This document shows positions 54,577-64,000 of a stretch of 64,000 nucleotides of DNA, in pieces. Source of the DNA: Arion vulgaris. Taxonomy: Eukaryota > Mollusca > Gastropoda > Stylommatophora > Arionidae. The notes below the pieces were generated by a model. The model did not search any database. It was not told the origin of the DNA and was given only the letters and a program-made list of their open reading frames with translations. The stretch spans positions 65,131,774-65,195,773 of the forward strand of contig CM036758.1 in NCBI GenBank assembly GCA_020796225.1. The letters run 5' to 3'. The first letter of the stretch is position 1. Each line of letters opens with the position of its first letter. The position numbers and the translations under genes were made by a program.

Positions 54577-57489
54577 ACTGTTCTTCCATCATTACCAATA
54601 TGATTGATCTCGCCATGTAAGGTTTAATGACTGTTCTTCCATCATTACCAATATAATTGATCTCGCCATGTAAGGTGTAATGACTGTTCTTCCATCATTA
54701 CCAATATGATTGATCTCGCCATGTAAGGTTTAATGACTGTTCTTCCATCATTACCAATATGCTTGATCTCGCCATGTAAGGTTTAATGACTGTTCTTCCA
54801 TCATTACCAATATGATTGATCTCGCCATGTAACATTTAATGACTGTTCTTCCATCATTACCAATATGATTGATCTCGCCATGTAAGGTTTAATGACTGTT
54901 CTTCCATCATTACCAATATCATTGATCTCGCCATGTAAGGTTTAATGACTGTTCTTCCATCATTACCAATATGATTGATCTCGCCATGTAAGGTTTAATG
55001 ACTGTTCTTCCATCATTACCAATATGATTGATCTCGCCATGTAAGGTTTAATGACTGTTCTTCCATCATTACCAATATGATTGATCTCGCCATGTAAGGT
55101 TTAATGACTGTTCTTCCATCATTACCAATATGATTGATCTCGCCATGTAAGGTTTAATGACTGTTCTTCCATCATTACCAATATGATTGATCTCGCCATG
55201 TAACATTTAATGACTGTTCTTCCATCATTACCAATATGATTGATCTCGCCATGTAAGGTGTAATGACTGTTCTTCCATCATTACCAATATCATTGATCTC
55301 GCCATGTAAGGTTTAATGACTGTTCTTCCATCATTACCAATATGATTGATCTCGCCATGTAAGGTTTAATGACTGTTCTTCCATCATTACCAATATGATT
55401 GATCTCGCCATGTAAGGTTTAATGACTGTTCTTCCATCATTACCAATATGATTGATCTCGCCATGTAAGGTTTAATGACTGTTCTTCCATCATTACCAAT
55501 ATGATTGATCTCGCCATGTAAGGTTTAATGACTGTTCTTCCATCATTACCAATATGATTGATCTCGCCATGTAAGGTTTAATGACTGTTCTTCCATCATT
55601 ACCAATATGATTGATCTCGCCATGTAAGGTTTAATGACTGTTCTTCCATCATTACCAATATGATTGATCTCGCCATGTAAGGTTTAATGACTGTTCTTCC
55701 ATCATTACCAATATCATTGATCTCGCCATGTAAGGTTTAATGACTGTTCTTCCATCATTACCAATATGATTGATCTCGCCATGTAAGGTTTAATGACTGT
55801 TCTTCCATCATTACCAATATGATTGATCTCGCCATGTAAGGTTTAATGACTGTTCTTCCATCATTACCAATATGATTGATCTCGCCATGTAAGGTTTAAT
55901 GACTGTTCTTCCATCATTACCAATATGATTGATCTCGCCATGTAAGGTTTAATGACTGTTCTTCCATCATTACCAATATGATTGATCTCGCCATGTAACA
56001 TTTAATGACTGTTCTTCCATCATTACCAATATGATTGATCTCGCCATGTAAGGTGTAATGACTGTTCTTCCATCATTACCAATATCATTGATCTCGCCAT
56101 GTAAGGTTTAATGACTGTTCTTCCATCATTACCAATATGATTGATCTCGCCATGTAAGGTTTAATGACTGTTCTTCCATCATTACCAATATGATTGATCT
56201 CGCCATGTAAGGTTTAATGACTGTTCTTCCATCATTACCAATATGATTGATCTCGCCATGTAAGGTTTAATGACTGTTCTTCCATCATTACCAATATGAT
56301 TGATCTCGCCATGTACGGTTTAATGACTGTTCTTCCATCATTACCAATATGATTGATCTCGCCATGTAAGGTTTAATGATTGTTCTTCCATCATTACCAA
56401 TATGATTGATCTCGCCATGTAAGGTTTAATGATTGTTCTTCCATCATTACCAATATGATTGATCTCGCCATGTAAGGTTTAATGACTGTTCTTCCATCAT
56501 TACCAATATGCTTGATCTCGCCATGTAAGGTTTAATGACTGTTCTTCCATCATTACCAATATGATTGATCTCGCCATGTAAGGTTTAATGACTGTTCTTC
56601 CATCATTACCAATATGATTGATCTCGCCATGTAACATTTAATGACTGTTCTTCCATCATTACCAATATGATTGATCTCGCCATGTAAGGTGTAATGACTG
56701 TTCTTCCATCATTACCAATATCATTGATCTCGCCATGTAAGGTTTAATGACTGTTCTTCCATCATTACCAATATGATTGATCTCGCCATGTAAGGTTTAA
56801 TGACTGTTCTTCCATCATTACCAATATGATTGATCTCGCCATGTAAGGTTTAATGACTGTTCTTCCATCATTACCAATATGATTGATCTCGCCATGTAAG
56901 GTTTAATGACTGTTCTTCCATCATTACCAATATGATTGATCTCGCCATGTACGGTTTAATGACTGTTCTTCCATCATTACCAATATGATTGATCTCGCCA
57001 TGTAAGGTTTAATGATTGTTCTTCCATCATTACCAATATGATTGATCTCGCCATGTAAGGTTTAATGATTGTTCTTCCATCATTACCAATATGATTGATC
57101 TCGCCATGTAACATTTAATGACTGTTCTTCCATCATTACCAATATGATTGATCTCGCCATGTAAGGTTTAATGACTGTTCTTCCATCATTACCAATATGA
57201 TTGATCTCGCCATGTAAGGTTTAATGACTGTTCTTCCATCATTACCAATATGATTGATCTCGCCATGTAAGGTTTAATGACTGTTCTTCCAGCATTACCA
57301 ATATGATTGATCTCGCCATGTAAGGTTTAATGATTGTTCTTCCATCATTACCAATATGATTGATCTCGCCATGTAAGGTTTAATGATTGTTCTTCCATCA
57401 TTACCAATATGATTGATCTCGCCATGTAACATTTAATGACTGTTCTTCCATCATTACCAATATGATTGATCTCGCCATGTAAGGTTTAT
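54577..57489. repeat. 53-bp satellite, 55 copies, with 12-unit higher-order repeat
   Basis: GACTGTTCTTCCATCATTAC, CAATATGATTGATCTCGCCA, TGTAAGGTTTAAT. Units are about 97% alike with almost no indels. Marker variants: TGTAACATTTAAT, TAAGGTGTAAT, ATATCATTGATC, ATATGCTTGATC, TGTACGGTT and AATGATTGTTC. The markers TGTAACATTT (55995 and 56631) and TGTACGGTT (56313 and 56949) both recur at exactly 636 bp, which is 12 units. The period is not a multiple of three and no frame is open. Confidence 0.97.
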
Positions 57490-57496
57490 TGATATT

Positions 57497-57764
57497 GTTG
57501 CTGCTTCTTATTCTTCTTCTTCATACGCTCCATATCGACGACTTTTTAAACTACTCGTTCTGATGTGTATGTGATCTGAGTCTAATAGCGATTATACATT
57601 GTGCCAGTTATGCGACTACAGCACATCCGATTTCTGCGACGCGTTTTATTTACGAGAGTAGCTTATCTAGGTCCCTACATTAGTCGCGTCTTACGACTTG
57701 CGTTGTTGGTCGTAGTGTTACTATTCTTTGCTCCCCATGTGAGTCCAGACAACACACGAGAGCA
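57497..57764 (-). mobile_element. SINE-1 copy at the satellite edge, TSD visible
   Basis: TATTGATATT (57487-57496) and TATTGATGTT (57765-57774) flank it (9 of 10). Inverted tail TTCTTATTCTTCTTCTTC, then CGCTCCATATCGACGACTTT, GTGCCAGTTATGCGACTACA and the core TAGTCGCGTCTTACGACTTG at 57683. The left duplication overlaps the last satellite unit. A 113-codon + frame (57601-57942) crosses the SINE and is not a gene. Confidence 0.88.
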
Positions 57765-57774
57765 TATTGATGTT

Positions 57775-58199
57775 ACAGTTCAGAATGACCATATATATTT
57801 AAACTTAACTATCCTTTTCTCAATGAGATCTATCTATTCAGCTAACGTTTATCCTTGCCACATGTTAACCAAATCTGTGTATTTGTTTTGCTCCAGTAAA
57901 ACTATTGTATATAGTGAATTTGACAGTATTCAATACAACTAAATTACGTGAACACAAACTGGAAACTTACAGTGTCGCTTGTGTATCAACATGTTTCTTC
58001 TTGTTGATCAACCTCTATCTGGTATTAGTATTTACAGGCATATGTTTTAGTGCTGTCAATCAAACTGCGTCACATACTATTGTGTGGGACAGAGATTTGT
58101 AGTTTTCCTAACAAGGTATTGATTTCAGGAGAAATGACATTTTCAGTTGGTGTAGTTATACAAAGTGTGTATCTGATGTGTCGATTATCGAAAAAAGGG
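57775..58199. other. Unclassified DNA
   Basis: Nothing recognised. Confidence 0.35.
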
Positions 58200-58800
58200 G
58201 AAAACTGCAGTAAAACTTGGTAAATAGAGAAACACGTACAAACAAAGTACTATAGTTTTACAAAATACAGTAAGTGTTCTCTGAAATTCGTCACTCCTGT
58301 TGTGTCGTTGCTTGATAAAGGCCTTTGGTCGAAACGTTGCTGTTTATCGTCACTGTTTCTGTATTGTGTAAAACTAGTACTGTGTTTGTACGTGTTTCGC
58401 TATTTACCAAGTTTTACTGCAGTTTCCTTTCGATATTCGTCGCCATATTTCTGCAACTATTCGTTGTGACGTAGTAGGTAAGATTTAGTAATTACATTTG
58501 TTGTGTATGTGCATTTTCCGTTCCTACCTCTTTTAGCATATAATATCTGTTCTTTTGTTTGTATTTCTTGTTGCACTCATTTCGTTATTCGTTTTTATTC
58601 CCAGATTTTCATTAGATAAGTTTGCATGTTTCCGTTATCGTCCATTTGTAAGTGTTCTCTGAAATTCGTCACTACTGTTGTGTCGTTTGCTTGATAAAGG
58701 CCTTTGGTCGAAACGTTGCTGTTTATCGTCACTGTTTCTGTATTTTGTAAAACTATAGTACTTTGTTTGTACGTGTTTCGCTATCTACTGCGTGAAATAT
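58200..58800 (+). mobile_element. Penelope-like terminal repeats: one inverted, two direct
   Basis: Inverted arm 58200-58272 (AAACTGCAGTAAAACTTGGT, AACACGTACAAACAAAGTAC, TATAGTTTTACAAAATACAG) pairs with 58359-58436 over about 70 bases. Two direct copies start at 58272 and 58649 with TAAGTGTTCTCTGAAATTCG, each holding TTGATAAAGGCCTTTGGTC GAAACGTTGCTG and ending CGTGTTTCGCTAT. Direct plus partial inverted terminal repeats are typical of Penelope-like elements, and the small hairpin resembles a hammerhead ribozyme core. No RT lies between the repeats. Family assignment is inference. Confidence 0.5.
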
Positions 58801-58967
58801 TCGCGTTGTTTATATATATATATATATATATATTTCTTATTTATTTTGTTCAGCACCTGATGTTTTTGGGTACAATATGAAAATGTGTAATCGAAGTCAA
58901 AATGCTTGAATGTGTTTAAATTAAAGACACACACACAGACAATAATATTCAACCGTTGCATAATATA
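58801..58967. other. (AT)n and unclassified DNA
   Basis: (AT)n at 58808-58832; the rest is unassigned. Confidence 0.4.
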
Positions 58968-59118
58968 TGTGTGAAGATCACGGAAAAGATGGATTCAGGA
59001 TGTAACTGATGGTTTGAAAATGACGGCTGCATCTGACCTATGAGAGAGAGAAATTCATGAGGACTGTTGGGGTGGCAAAGTTCTGCTCATGACAAGCTAT
59101 TTGATGATGATATGTGCA
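58968..59118 (+). pseudogene. LINE-a 3' end fragment
   Basis: AAAAGATGGATTCAGGATGT, AACTGATGGTTTGAAAATGA, CTGACCTATGAGAGAGAG and GACAAGCTATTTGATGATGA. About 150 bp of 3' end. Confidence 0.8.
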
Positions 59119-59174
59119 GTTTCTGTGCTGGTATTTTTATCATGTCACGACAAAAATCGAAAGTAAAACAGTTG

Positions 59175-59470
59175 ATTGATTGATTGATTGAGTGATTGAT
59201 ATGACCATCACCCTTGTACTTCAGTGCTAACGATGTGTACTCCGATCTCTAACTAACATGAAAGATTTCATGACAGTGCACAAACTCTGTAGCACCGTCG
59301 AAGGTCTCTGTATTTGGTGGAGATGTTATTGTAATAGTCTTATATATTTCTGCTGGTCATCGCATGTATATGTTACTCTTAACGATTTTTAATTCCCAAG
59401 GGTTCTCGTGCACACCCTCAACACTTGACCTAAGTTTTATCGTCCGTCTCCGATAGGACTAGCATCATGT
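59175..59470 (-). mobile_element. SINE-3 copy, 5'-truncated
   Basis: Inverted tail TTGATTGATTGATTGAGTGA, GTGTACTCCGATCTCTAACT, GTGCACAAACTCTGTAGCAC and TTTTATCGTCCGTCTCCGAT. It stops before the tRNA-like head. Confidence 0.85.
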
Positions 59471-59689
59471 TTCGAAGTTAGGCTAGACTAGTCTTAACTT
59501 TGACTAATTAAAATACAATTTAGAAGTCTGCTAAAGGCTGCAGAAGACATAAGCAAACCCCACCTCGGCGTAGTGCGGAAATGGAAACTTTGACCGCGAG
59601 GTCCAAGACCAGTGTGGTTCTTGCACGCTTAGGGCAATATACCCTTTAAGGCAGGATTTAACTTATTTTTTGTGTGGTCCTCAACTTAA
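59471..59689. other. Unclassified DNA
   Basis: AAACCCCACCTCGGCGTAGT is GC-richer but unassigned. Confidence 0.3.
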
Positions 59690-59860
59690 GAAGGAGAACT
59701 AAAAAAAAAAAGAATATAGAAACCATACGTATTGGCATACGAGTCTGTAGGCACATAAAAGTGCACAACAAACTGACACTCTCAGATACAAATCACATAA
59801 CAGATCACAAAGAGTATTTTAATAAGTGATTGATGCAGAGCGAACAAAAAACAGACTAAA
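59690..59860 (+). mobile_element. SINE-1 copy, diverged
   Basis: ACGAGTCTGTAGGCACATAA, GTGCACAACAAACTGACACT, CTCAGATACAAATCACATAA and AAGTGATTGATGCAGAGCGA follow the order of the SINE-1 3' half with about 25% divergence. One of the oldest copies here. Confidence 0.6.
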
Positions 59861-60104
59861 TCCGTTGTTTGGACAAAATTTATTAAAATTAAATTGCAGT
59901 TGCTATACATTGTTATGAGTCTCAATTGTGATATTGTTAAGAAAGTTATGAAACAGAACATATTATACGATAGAAGAAAGTAGAAACAACGTTATCAGAA
60001 GATAACAAGACTCACTGTAAATTGGTTACTATATTTAAAAAAAAACAATTTCCAAAATAGTCTCAGCCTAAGACAGTGGTAAAGTATTCATGTGCTTGTT
60101 ATAA
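59861..60104. other. Unclassified AT-rich DNA
   Basis: Nothing recognised. Confidence 0.3.
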
Positions 60105-60620
60105 TATAGTTGTTTACAGAAGATTTCACCGTATCTTATGGACATCAGTGATAGTATGAACATACATCTTTTCAGAAATATCTCAAAATCAAAGAAAATT
60201 GGCTGTTGCTACACATAATAATGAGAAAGTGAAGTATTTTCGACTTATAAAGAGGACATATAAAGAGGACATATAAAGAGGACATATAAAGAGGACATAT
60301 AAAGAGGACATATAAAGAGGACATATAAAGAGGACATATAAAGAGGGCATATAAAGAGGCCTTATAAAGAGGACATATAAAGAGGACTAAAGATTTGGAA
60401 AATACCCTTACTGAAGGAGGCATCCGGGCTGATCAAAATGATTACTGGAAAGATGGACTCAGGATGTTACGGATGATTTAATCATGATAGCAGCAGAGGC
60501 GGATCATCTGGCCCAGCTGAGTGACAAAGAGAGAGAGAGAGAGATGAAGAAATTTCGATGGATTGCCAAGGTCGAAAGGTTCTGCTCAGAACAAGCAATT
60601 GAACTATGTTTCTAACTTTG
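60105..60620 (+). pseudogene. LINE-a 3' end with an internal 13-bp array
   Basis: Before the array: TCTCAAAATCAAAGAAAATT, GGCTGTTGCTACACATAATA, ATGAGAAAGTGAAGTATTTT. After it: GGAAAATACCCTTACTGAAG, GAGGCATCCGGG, AAAGATGGACTCAGGATGTT and GTTCTGCTCAGAACAAGCAA. These align with LINE-a at 29705-29980. The array sits where LINE-a encodes the GHIKRHEGLE-type basic stretch. Confidence 0.82.
60245..60383. repeat. 13-bp array inside LINE-a, about 10 copies
   Basis: ACATATAAAGAGG repeated; two units near the right end differ (GCATATAAAGAGG, CCTTATAAAGAGG). The seed corresponds to the ACATATAAAAAGACAT-like codons of LINE-a (compare minus-strand 63790-63775). Confidence 0.92.
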
Positions 60621-61244
60621 AGACGGTTTAACTGAAGAATTAAAGCATATCAGACATTGGAACAGAGTGACGCAATATAACAGTTTGTTTCGTACTATCT
60701 TACCTAACAAAAACAGTATACATCTTGACATGTTTACACTAACCATCATATATTGTTGTTACTTAAACCAAAACCTTCAATGCTATCTCTTATGTCTGCA
60801 CGATATATCAATATTGTTTAACTCTACAAACATATGTTTGCTTTCTTCTTCTCCGTATTATTCTCTAACTTGTTTGTTCACATTTTCCTTACCTATTGTC
60901 TGCTTCTCCTTTGTGATCTTTTTCTTTTCATTTTCTGTTTCTACTTCTACTTTTGTTTCTCCATCTACTTCTGTTTCTTCATCTACTTCTGTTTCTACTT
61001 CTTTTCTGTTTCTCATCTTCTGTTTCTACTTCTATTTCTTCTCTTTTTTCTACTTCATTCTCTACCTCTTCATCGTCGTTTTTTGTTTGCCGTTTCTTCT
61101 TGTTCTTCTACTTGTTGAAACAACTTGTTTCCTCCTTGTTTACTTCTTCTTCTCATTTTCTTCTTCCTCTTTCTTCTCCTTCTTCTGTTTTGTTTTATTC
61201 TCTTTATATAATTTTATGATTGTTCTTAAATCGTACTAATTTTA
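60621..61244. repeat. Pyrimidine-rich degenerate TTCTACTTCTG repeat
   Basis: 60840-61195 is built from TCTACTTCTGTTTCTTCATC and TTCTTCTTCTCATTTTC blocks. All three + frames stay open for 88-190 codons with Phe/Ser/Leu-rich products, a composition effect and not a membrane protein gene. 60621-60839 is unassigned. Confidence 0.75.
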
Positions 61245-61585
61245 CCATGCACAAAACTATACAAACTATACACAACTATACACAACTATCACAAACTATA
61301 CACAACTATACACACAACTATACACAACTATACAAAACTATACAACAACTATACACACAACTATCACAAACATACACAACTATACACAAAACTATACACA
61401 AACTATACACAAAACTATACACAAACTATACACAAACTATACACACAACTATACACACAACTATACACAAAACTATACACACAACTATACACAAAACTAT
61501 ACACAAAACTATACACAAAACTATACACACAACTATACACACAACTATACACAAAACTATACACAAAACTATACACAAAACTATA
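61245..61585. repeat. CTATACACAAAA minisatellite, about 29 copies
   Basis: Units of 11-12 bp: ACTATACACAAA and ACTATACACACA, irregular at the left (61250-61380) and regular at the right. The Thr/Ile/His-rich + frame is a by-product. Confidence 0.95.
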
Positions 61586-62859
61586 CTGTAGAATGTTCTT
61601 CAGATCTGACTGGTCATACAGAAGTGTATAAAACCTGACCCATATCATACTTTCTCCAACTAATTTATCAAATCTGAAATAGAAAATGTTTTTTTCTTAA
61701 TCATAATTATGTACCGTCTCCACTTTTATGATATTCTGTAGCAGATCCTCACCGCTTCCTGATCATTGGCGTGGTGGTTTACTCTAGGAAGCGGTTCCAT
61801 GTCTATTACATAATGCCTGCAAATGTTGTGTAAATGATGTAATATAGATTAGCGTTATGTTATTGATCTATATCCAGAAATAAGCTGACAAGAAAGACAA
61901 TCAATATGTGGAAACAGATTTAAATAGCCAAACACATGGTAGAAATAAACGAATAATTAAATATATTATACTAGCAGATGTACCCGATCTTTACACTTTA
62001 ATTTAGTTTAAATCTAGTTTAAAGTTACTTGTATTATACTTTGCCGCAGAACTTCCAAGTTGTTCCTCTTTAGTTTCCTCATCAATCACCTTTACACTCC
62101 TCCGACACTTGTAGTCCAACCAAATAACGAATCTATCCTCCTCTGTCTCTGGCAAATTATGTTTATGGCCTTCATTTTTCTTTTCTTCTCATTCTCCAAC
62201 CACATATCTCTAACTTCATTAGTTTCGATAGATCTACGAAATTGTATCATTTCCGACATTTGAAAGTCTTTAACATTGCGAGACTGATCATATAAAAAAA
62301 ACATGCGTTATACGAGATACGTTATAGTAATAGTCATCAGCATCGCTTTAACATGTGACCGGCAACTGAAAACAGGGATTCACCTTTTTCGATTCATAAG
62401 TTGTTATGCCATTTCGTTAAGTTGGAATTTAGTTATAGAGACGAACCATTAGTCCGTTGTATAATTTTTACATCTTCACATCTATGAAAGCTACACTCTA
62501 GCCATATTTCAAGTGTGTAGGATGTCCAGATATCTGGAAACATTGGGAGCAGACACATATACATTTAAATTCAACTCATTCTTATAGATATATAGATATG
62601 CAACAATGTATACTTTGAAGAGGAATACTGAACAAAACAAAATGAGACTACAAGGGGACCTATATATGCTATTTTACCAACTGGCTAAACCATTTACTAT
62701 ACGCTCTGAAGATTGTTGGTTGCAATACGGAACGTTTCGTTCGGTTCACGATTGCATTGTTATCTGGAGATTTCTTATGATTGTTGCTGGAGCTCCGGAG
62801 TGTTTTATGCAATACTTGTTATGTCTGAAGGCTGTGGCTACAAATAATACAAACCACGA
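61586..62859. other. Unclassified AT-rich DNA
   Basis: A 100-codon + frame (62606-62908) runs into the RNase H remnant below, and its first part has no recognisable domain. Nothing else seen. Confidence 0.4.
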
Positions 62860-63020
62860 CAATCCAGACATTCTAGCATTTATTTTGTCACGCGTCATTC
62901 TAGGATAAAAGACAATGAGAAAGTGGATAGACTGGCGAATAACGCTGCGATCGAGAATGGACCTTCTATGAGCACCATCGACATCAATAATGCTTTAAAA
63001 GTAAAGCTAGGCATACCGTT
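62860..63020 (+). pseudogene. LINE RNase H remnant
   Basis: One frame reads IYFVTRHSRIKDNEKVDRLA, then NNAAIENGPSMSTIDINNAL (62878-62998), matching the end of a LINE RNase H domain (V-x-GH-x-G-x-x-x-NExxDxLA). Gly-His is replaced by Arg-His. No upstream catalytic motif survives. It belongs to LINE-d or a relative. Confidence 0.65.
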
Positions 63021-63096
63021 GTTGCGGCAAGACGAGTAGGTCAAGAAAATTCATAAACAATAACAGAACAGGAGTTGCTATAATCGAAACACACTG

Positions 63097-63367
63097 CGCT
63101 CGTGCGTGCAGGGGCCGAAAGGGAAGCAAAGAACGGTACCACTGCAACCTACATGGCATGTCATAAGAGGCCACTGATGTAAGACCTATGAAAGCTACCC
63201 TAGTAAATAAAAAGCATCGCAGAAATCGTTTGTGCTGGCCTACGTATAGGCGCATAAATGACACATCGTACAATCTCCCTTTGGCTCAGATCATATACAC
63301 ATCACACAGAGTAGTTAACAAGTGGTCGATATGAGCGTTCATAGAAGAAGAAGAAAAAGAAGAAGAA
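63097..63367 (+). mobile_element. SINE-1 copy, full length, 11-bp target-site duplication
   Basis: GAAACACACTG flanks it at 63086-63096 and 63368-63378. It begins CGCTCGTGCGTGCAGGGGCC, then GAAAGGGAAGCAAAGAACGG, the core GGCATGTCATAAGAGGCCAC, CTACCCTAGTAAATAAAAAG, GTGCTGGCCTACGTATAGGC, AAGTGGTCGATATGAGCGTT and a GAAGAAGAAGAAAAAGAAG tail. The duplications define both true ends of SINE-1 (about 270 bp). I see no clear A-box/B-box head. Confidence 0.94.
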
Positions 63368-63378
63368 GAAACACACTG

Positions 63379-63589
63379 AAAGACATGCTTAGAAGGAGGT
63401 GGGATTAAGTGTGAGCATGTCAGCATGTCAGTATGTCAGCATGTGGTATGTGAGATGAATGTGAGATGATACTCAAATGAACAATACACTCTCGTTAAGT
63501 GTCATGTCATTTCTACGAAGAGTGACCGAATCATATGTGATTAGGATACCAGGTGCAATGAAGTCAGTAATTCACCTGTATACACCTGT
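63379..63589. other. Unclassified DNA with a GTCAGCAT repeat
   Basis: GTCAGCATGTCAGTATGTCA at 63419 is a short 10-bp repeat. Nothing else. Confidence 0.35.
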
Positions 63590-63825
63590 CATCATCATCA
63601 AATAGCTTGTCCTGAGCAGAATTTTGCCACCCAACAGTCCTTCCGGAATTTCTCTCTCATAGGCCAGCAACCGGCATGCTCAAACCATCAGTTACATCCT
63701 GAATCCATCTTCTCCGTGGTCTTCCTCTTATTCTCTTTGCGGTATGCCTCCTTCCATGATGGTCTTCCAGCCCTTCATGTCTTTTTATATGTCCACAATA
63801 CCTCAATTTTCTCTTTCTTATTTCT
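63590..63825 (-). pseudogene. LINE-a 3' end (minus)
   Basis: Minus-strand frame: IRKRKLRYCGHIKRHEGLED, then RRHTAKRIRGRPRRRWIQDV, TDGLSM and AGL (63825-63660), uninterrupted, followed by CTGCTCAGGACAAGCTATTT and a (GAT)n tail on the minus strand at about 63590-63600. It is the best-preserved C-terminus of the family. Its 5' end is the (GAA)n tail of a SINE-1b copy. Confidence 0.87.
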
Positions 63826-64000
63826 TCTTCTTCTTCTTCTTCTTTGTGTTCTGAATTCTTTACGATCAATTTTGTGTCACTCTTTGTGATATGTTTGATC
63901 ATTACAGGTATCTGCTTATTGACCGCATTGGTTTTGTTGGCCTAAACATGAACTTCCTGCGCGTTCCAGGACGCGTGCATCCGGTTTCAACCACCTCATT
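63826..64000 (-). mobile_element. SINE-1b copy, cut by the window edge
   Basis: Inverted tail CTTCTTCTTCTTCTTC, then TTTACGATCAATTTTGTGTC, CTCTTTGTGATATGTTTGAT and CGTGCATCCGGTTTCAACC. The core should lie just beyond the window. Confidence 0.85.

Noticed and set aside
57601..58102. 113- and 65-codon frames as host exons
   Set aside because: The first begins inside a SINE-1 copy. Neither has a domain or splice-flanked structure that I can support.
60667..61239. 190-codon Phe/Ser/Leu-rich frame resembling a membrane protein
   Set aside because: All three + frames are open across a TTCTTCT-type tract. The hydrophobicity is compositional.
1..64000. Telomeric repeats or rDNA
   Set aside because: No run of TTAGGG, TTAGG or similar, and no conserved rRNA segment, was seen on either strand.

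Overview
This is eukaryotic, AT-rich, non-coding DNA from an animal, most likely an invertebrate and plausibly a lophotrochozoan such as a mollusc. That placement rests on the mix of repeats: many 5'-truncated LINE 3' ends (RTE-like, Jockey-like, RNase H-bearing), several SINE families, a Penelope-like terminal repeat and a hAT-type MITE. I find no bacterial gene, no operon, no true tRNA or rRNA gene and no convincing host exon. Every long open frame lies in a tandem repeat whose unit length is a multiple of three, or in a dead retrotransposon.

Layout. 1-3 kb: pyrimidine-rich, 39-bp and 43-bp arrays. 4.1-6.9 kb: 71-bp satellite (about 40 copies). 7-9.7 kb: GC-rich block (SINE plus a LINE 5'-like region). 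9.8-28.2 kb: a graveyard of LINE 3' ends and SINEs with an hAT MITE at 13.6 kb. 28-34.8 kb: short arrays, a second GC-rich LINE 5'-like region (30.0-31.3 kb) and a duplicated unclassified repeat. 35.6-38.2 kb: 42-bp array. 38.4-42.9 kb: LINE and SINE copies, including a LINE fragment blown up by a 41-bp array. 43-44.2 kb: 40-bp array. 45.6-46.5 kb: a LINE with an inverted 5' segment. 46.5-49.6 kb: 26-bp array. 50.8-52.5 kb: a SINE with a LINE nested inside it. 52.5-52.9 kb: 55-bp array. 54.6-57.5 kb: 53-bp satellite with higher-order structure. 58.2-58.8 kb: Penelope-like repeats. 59-64 kb: more LINE and SINE copies and two small arrays.

Tandem repeats make up roughly 17-18 kb (about 28%). 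Retroposons make up much of the rest. Family names used below are local to this report. LINE-a: (GAT)n-tailed, C-terminus rich in Arg/Lys. LINE-b: RTE-like, core FADDIAL. LINE-c: RTE-like, 'MKCLRR' region. LINE-d: RNase H. LINE-e: Jockey-like, 'HILQ..C' end. LINE-f: C2H2-like end. SINE-1 and SINE-1b: (GAA)n tails with a shared core containing GTCGTAAGAGGCGACT. SINE-2: CTCTTCGGCTCGGTG body. SINE-3: (AATC)n tail. SINE-4: tRNA-headed, ends GGATATGCC. SINE-5: V-SINE-like.

The best-supported events are insertions bracketed by target-site duplications that I can read directly: SINE-2 at 10.9 and 40.6 kb; SINE-4 at 15.6 kb; LINE-c at 16.7 kb; SINE-1b at 19.2 and 20.7 kb; SINE-3 at 33.1, 40.0 and 53.8 kb; LINE-b inside SINE-3 at 51.1 kb; SINE-1 at 57.5 and 63.1 kb. 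The recurring theme is interplay between retroposons and minisatellites: several arrays begin exactly at a retroposon tail or arose from sequence inside a LINE. Nothing here looks like a working gene system.
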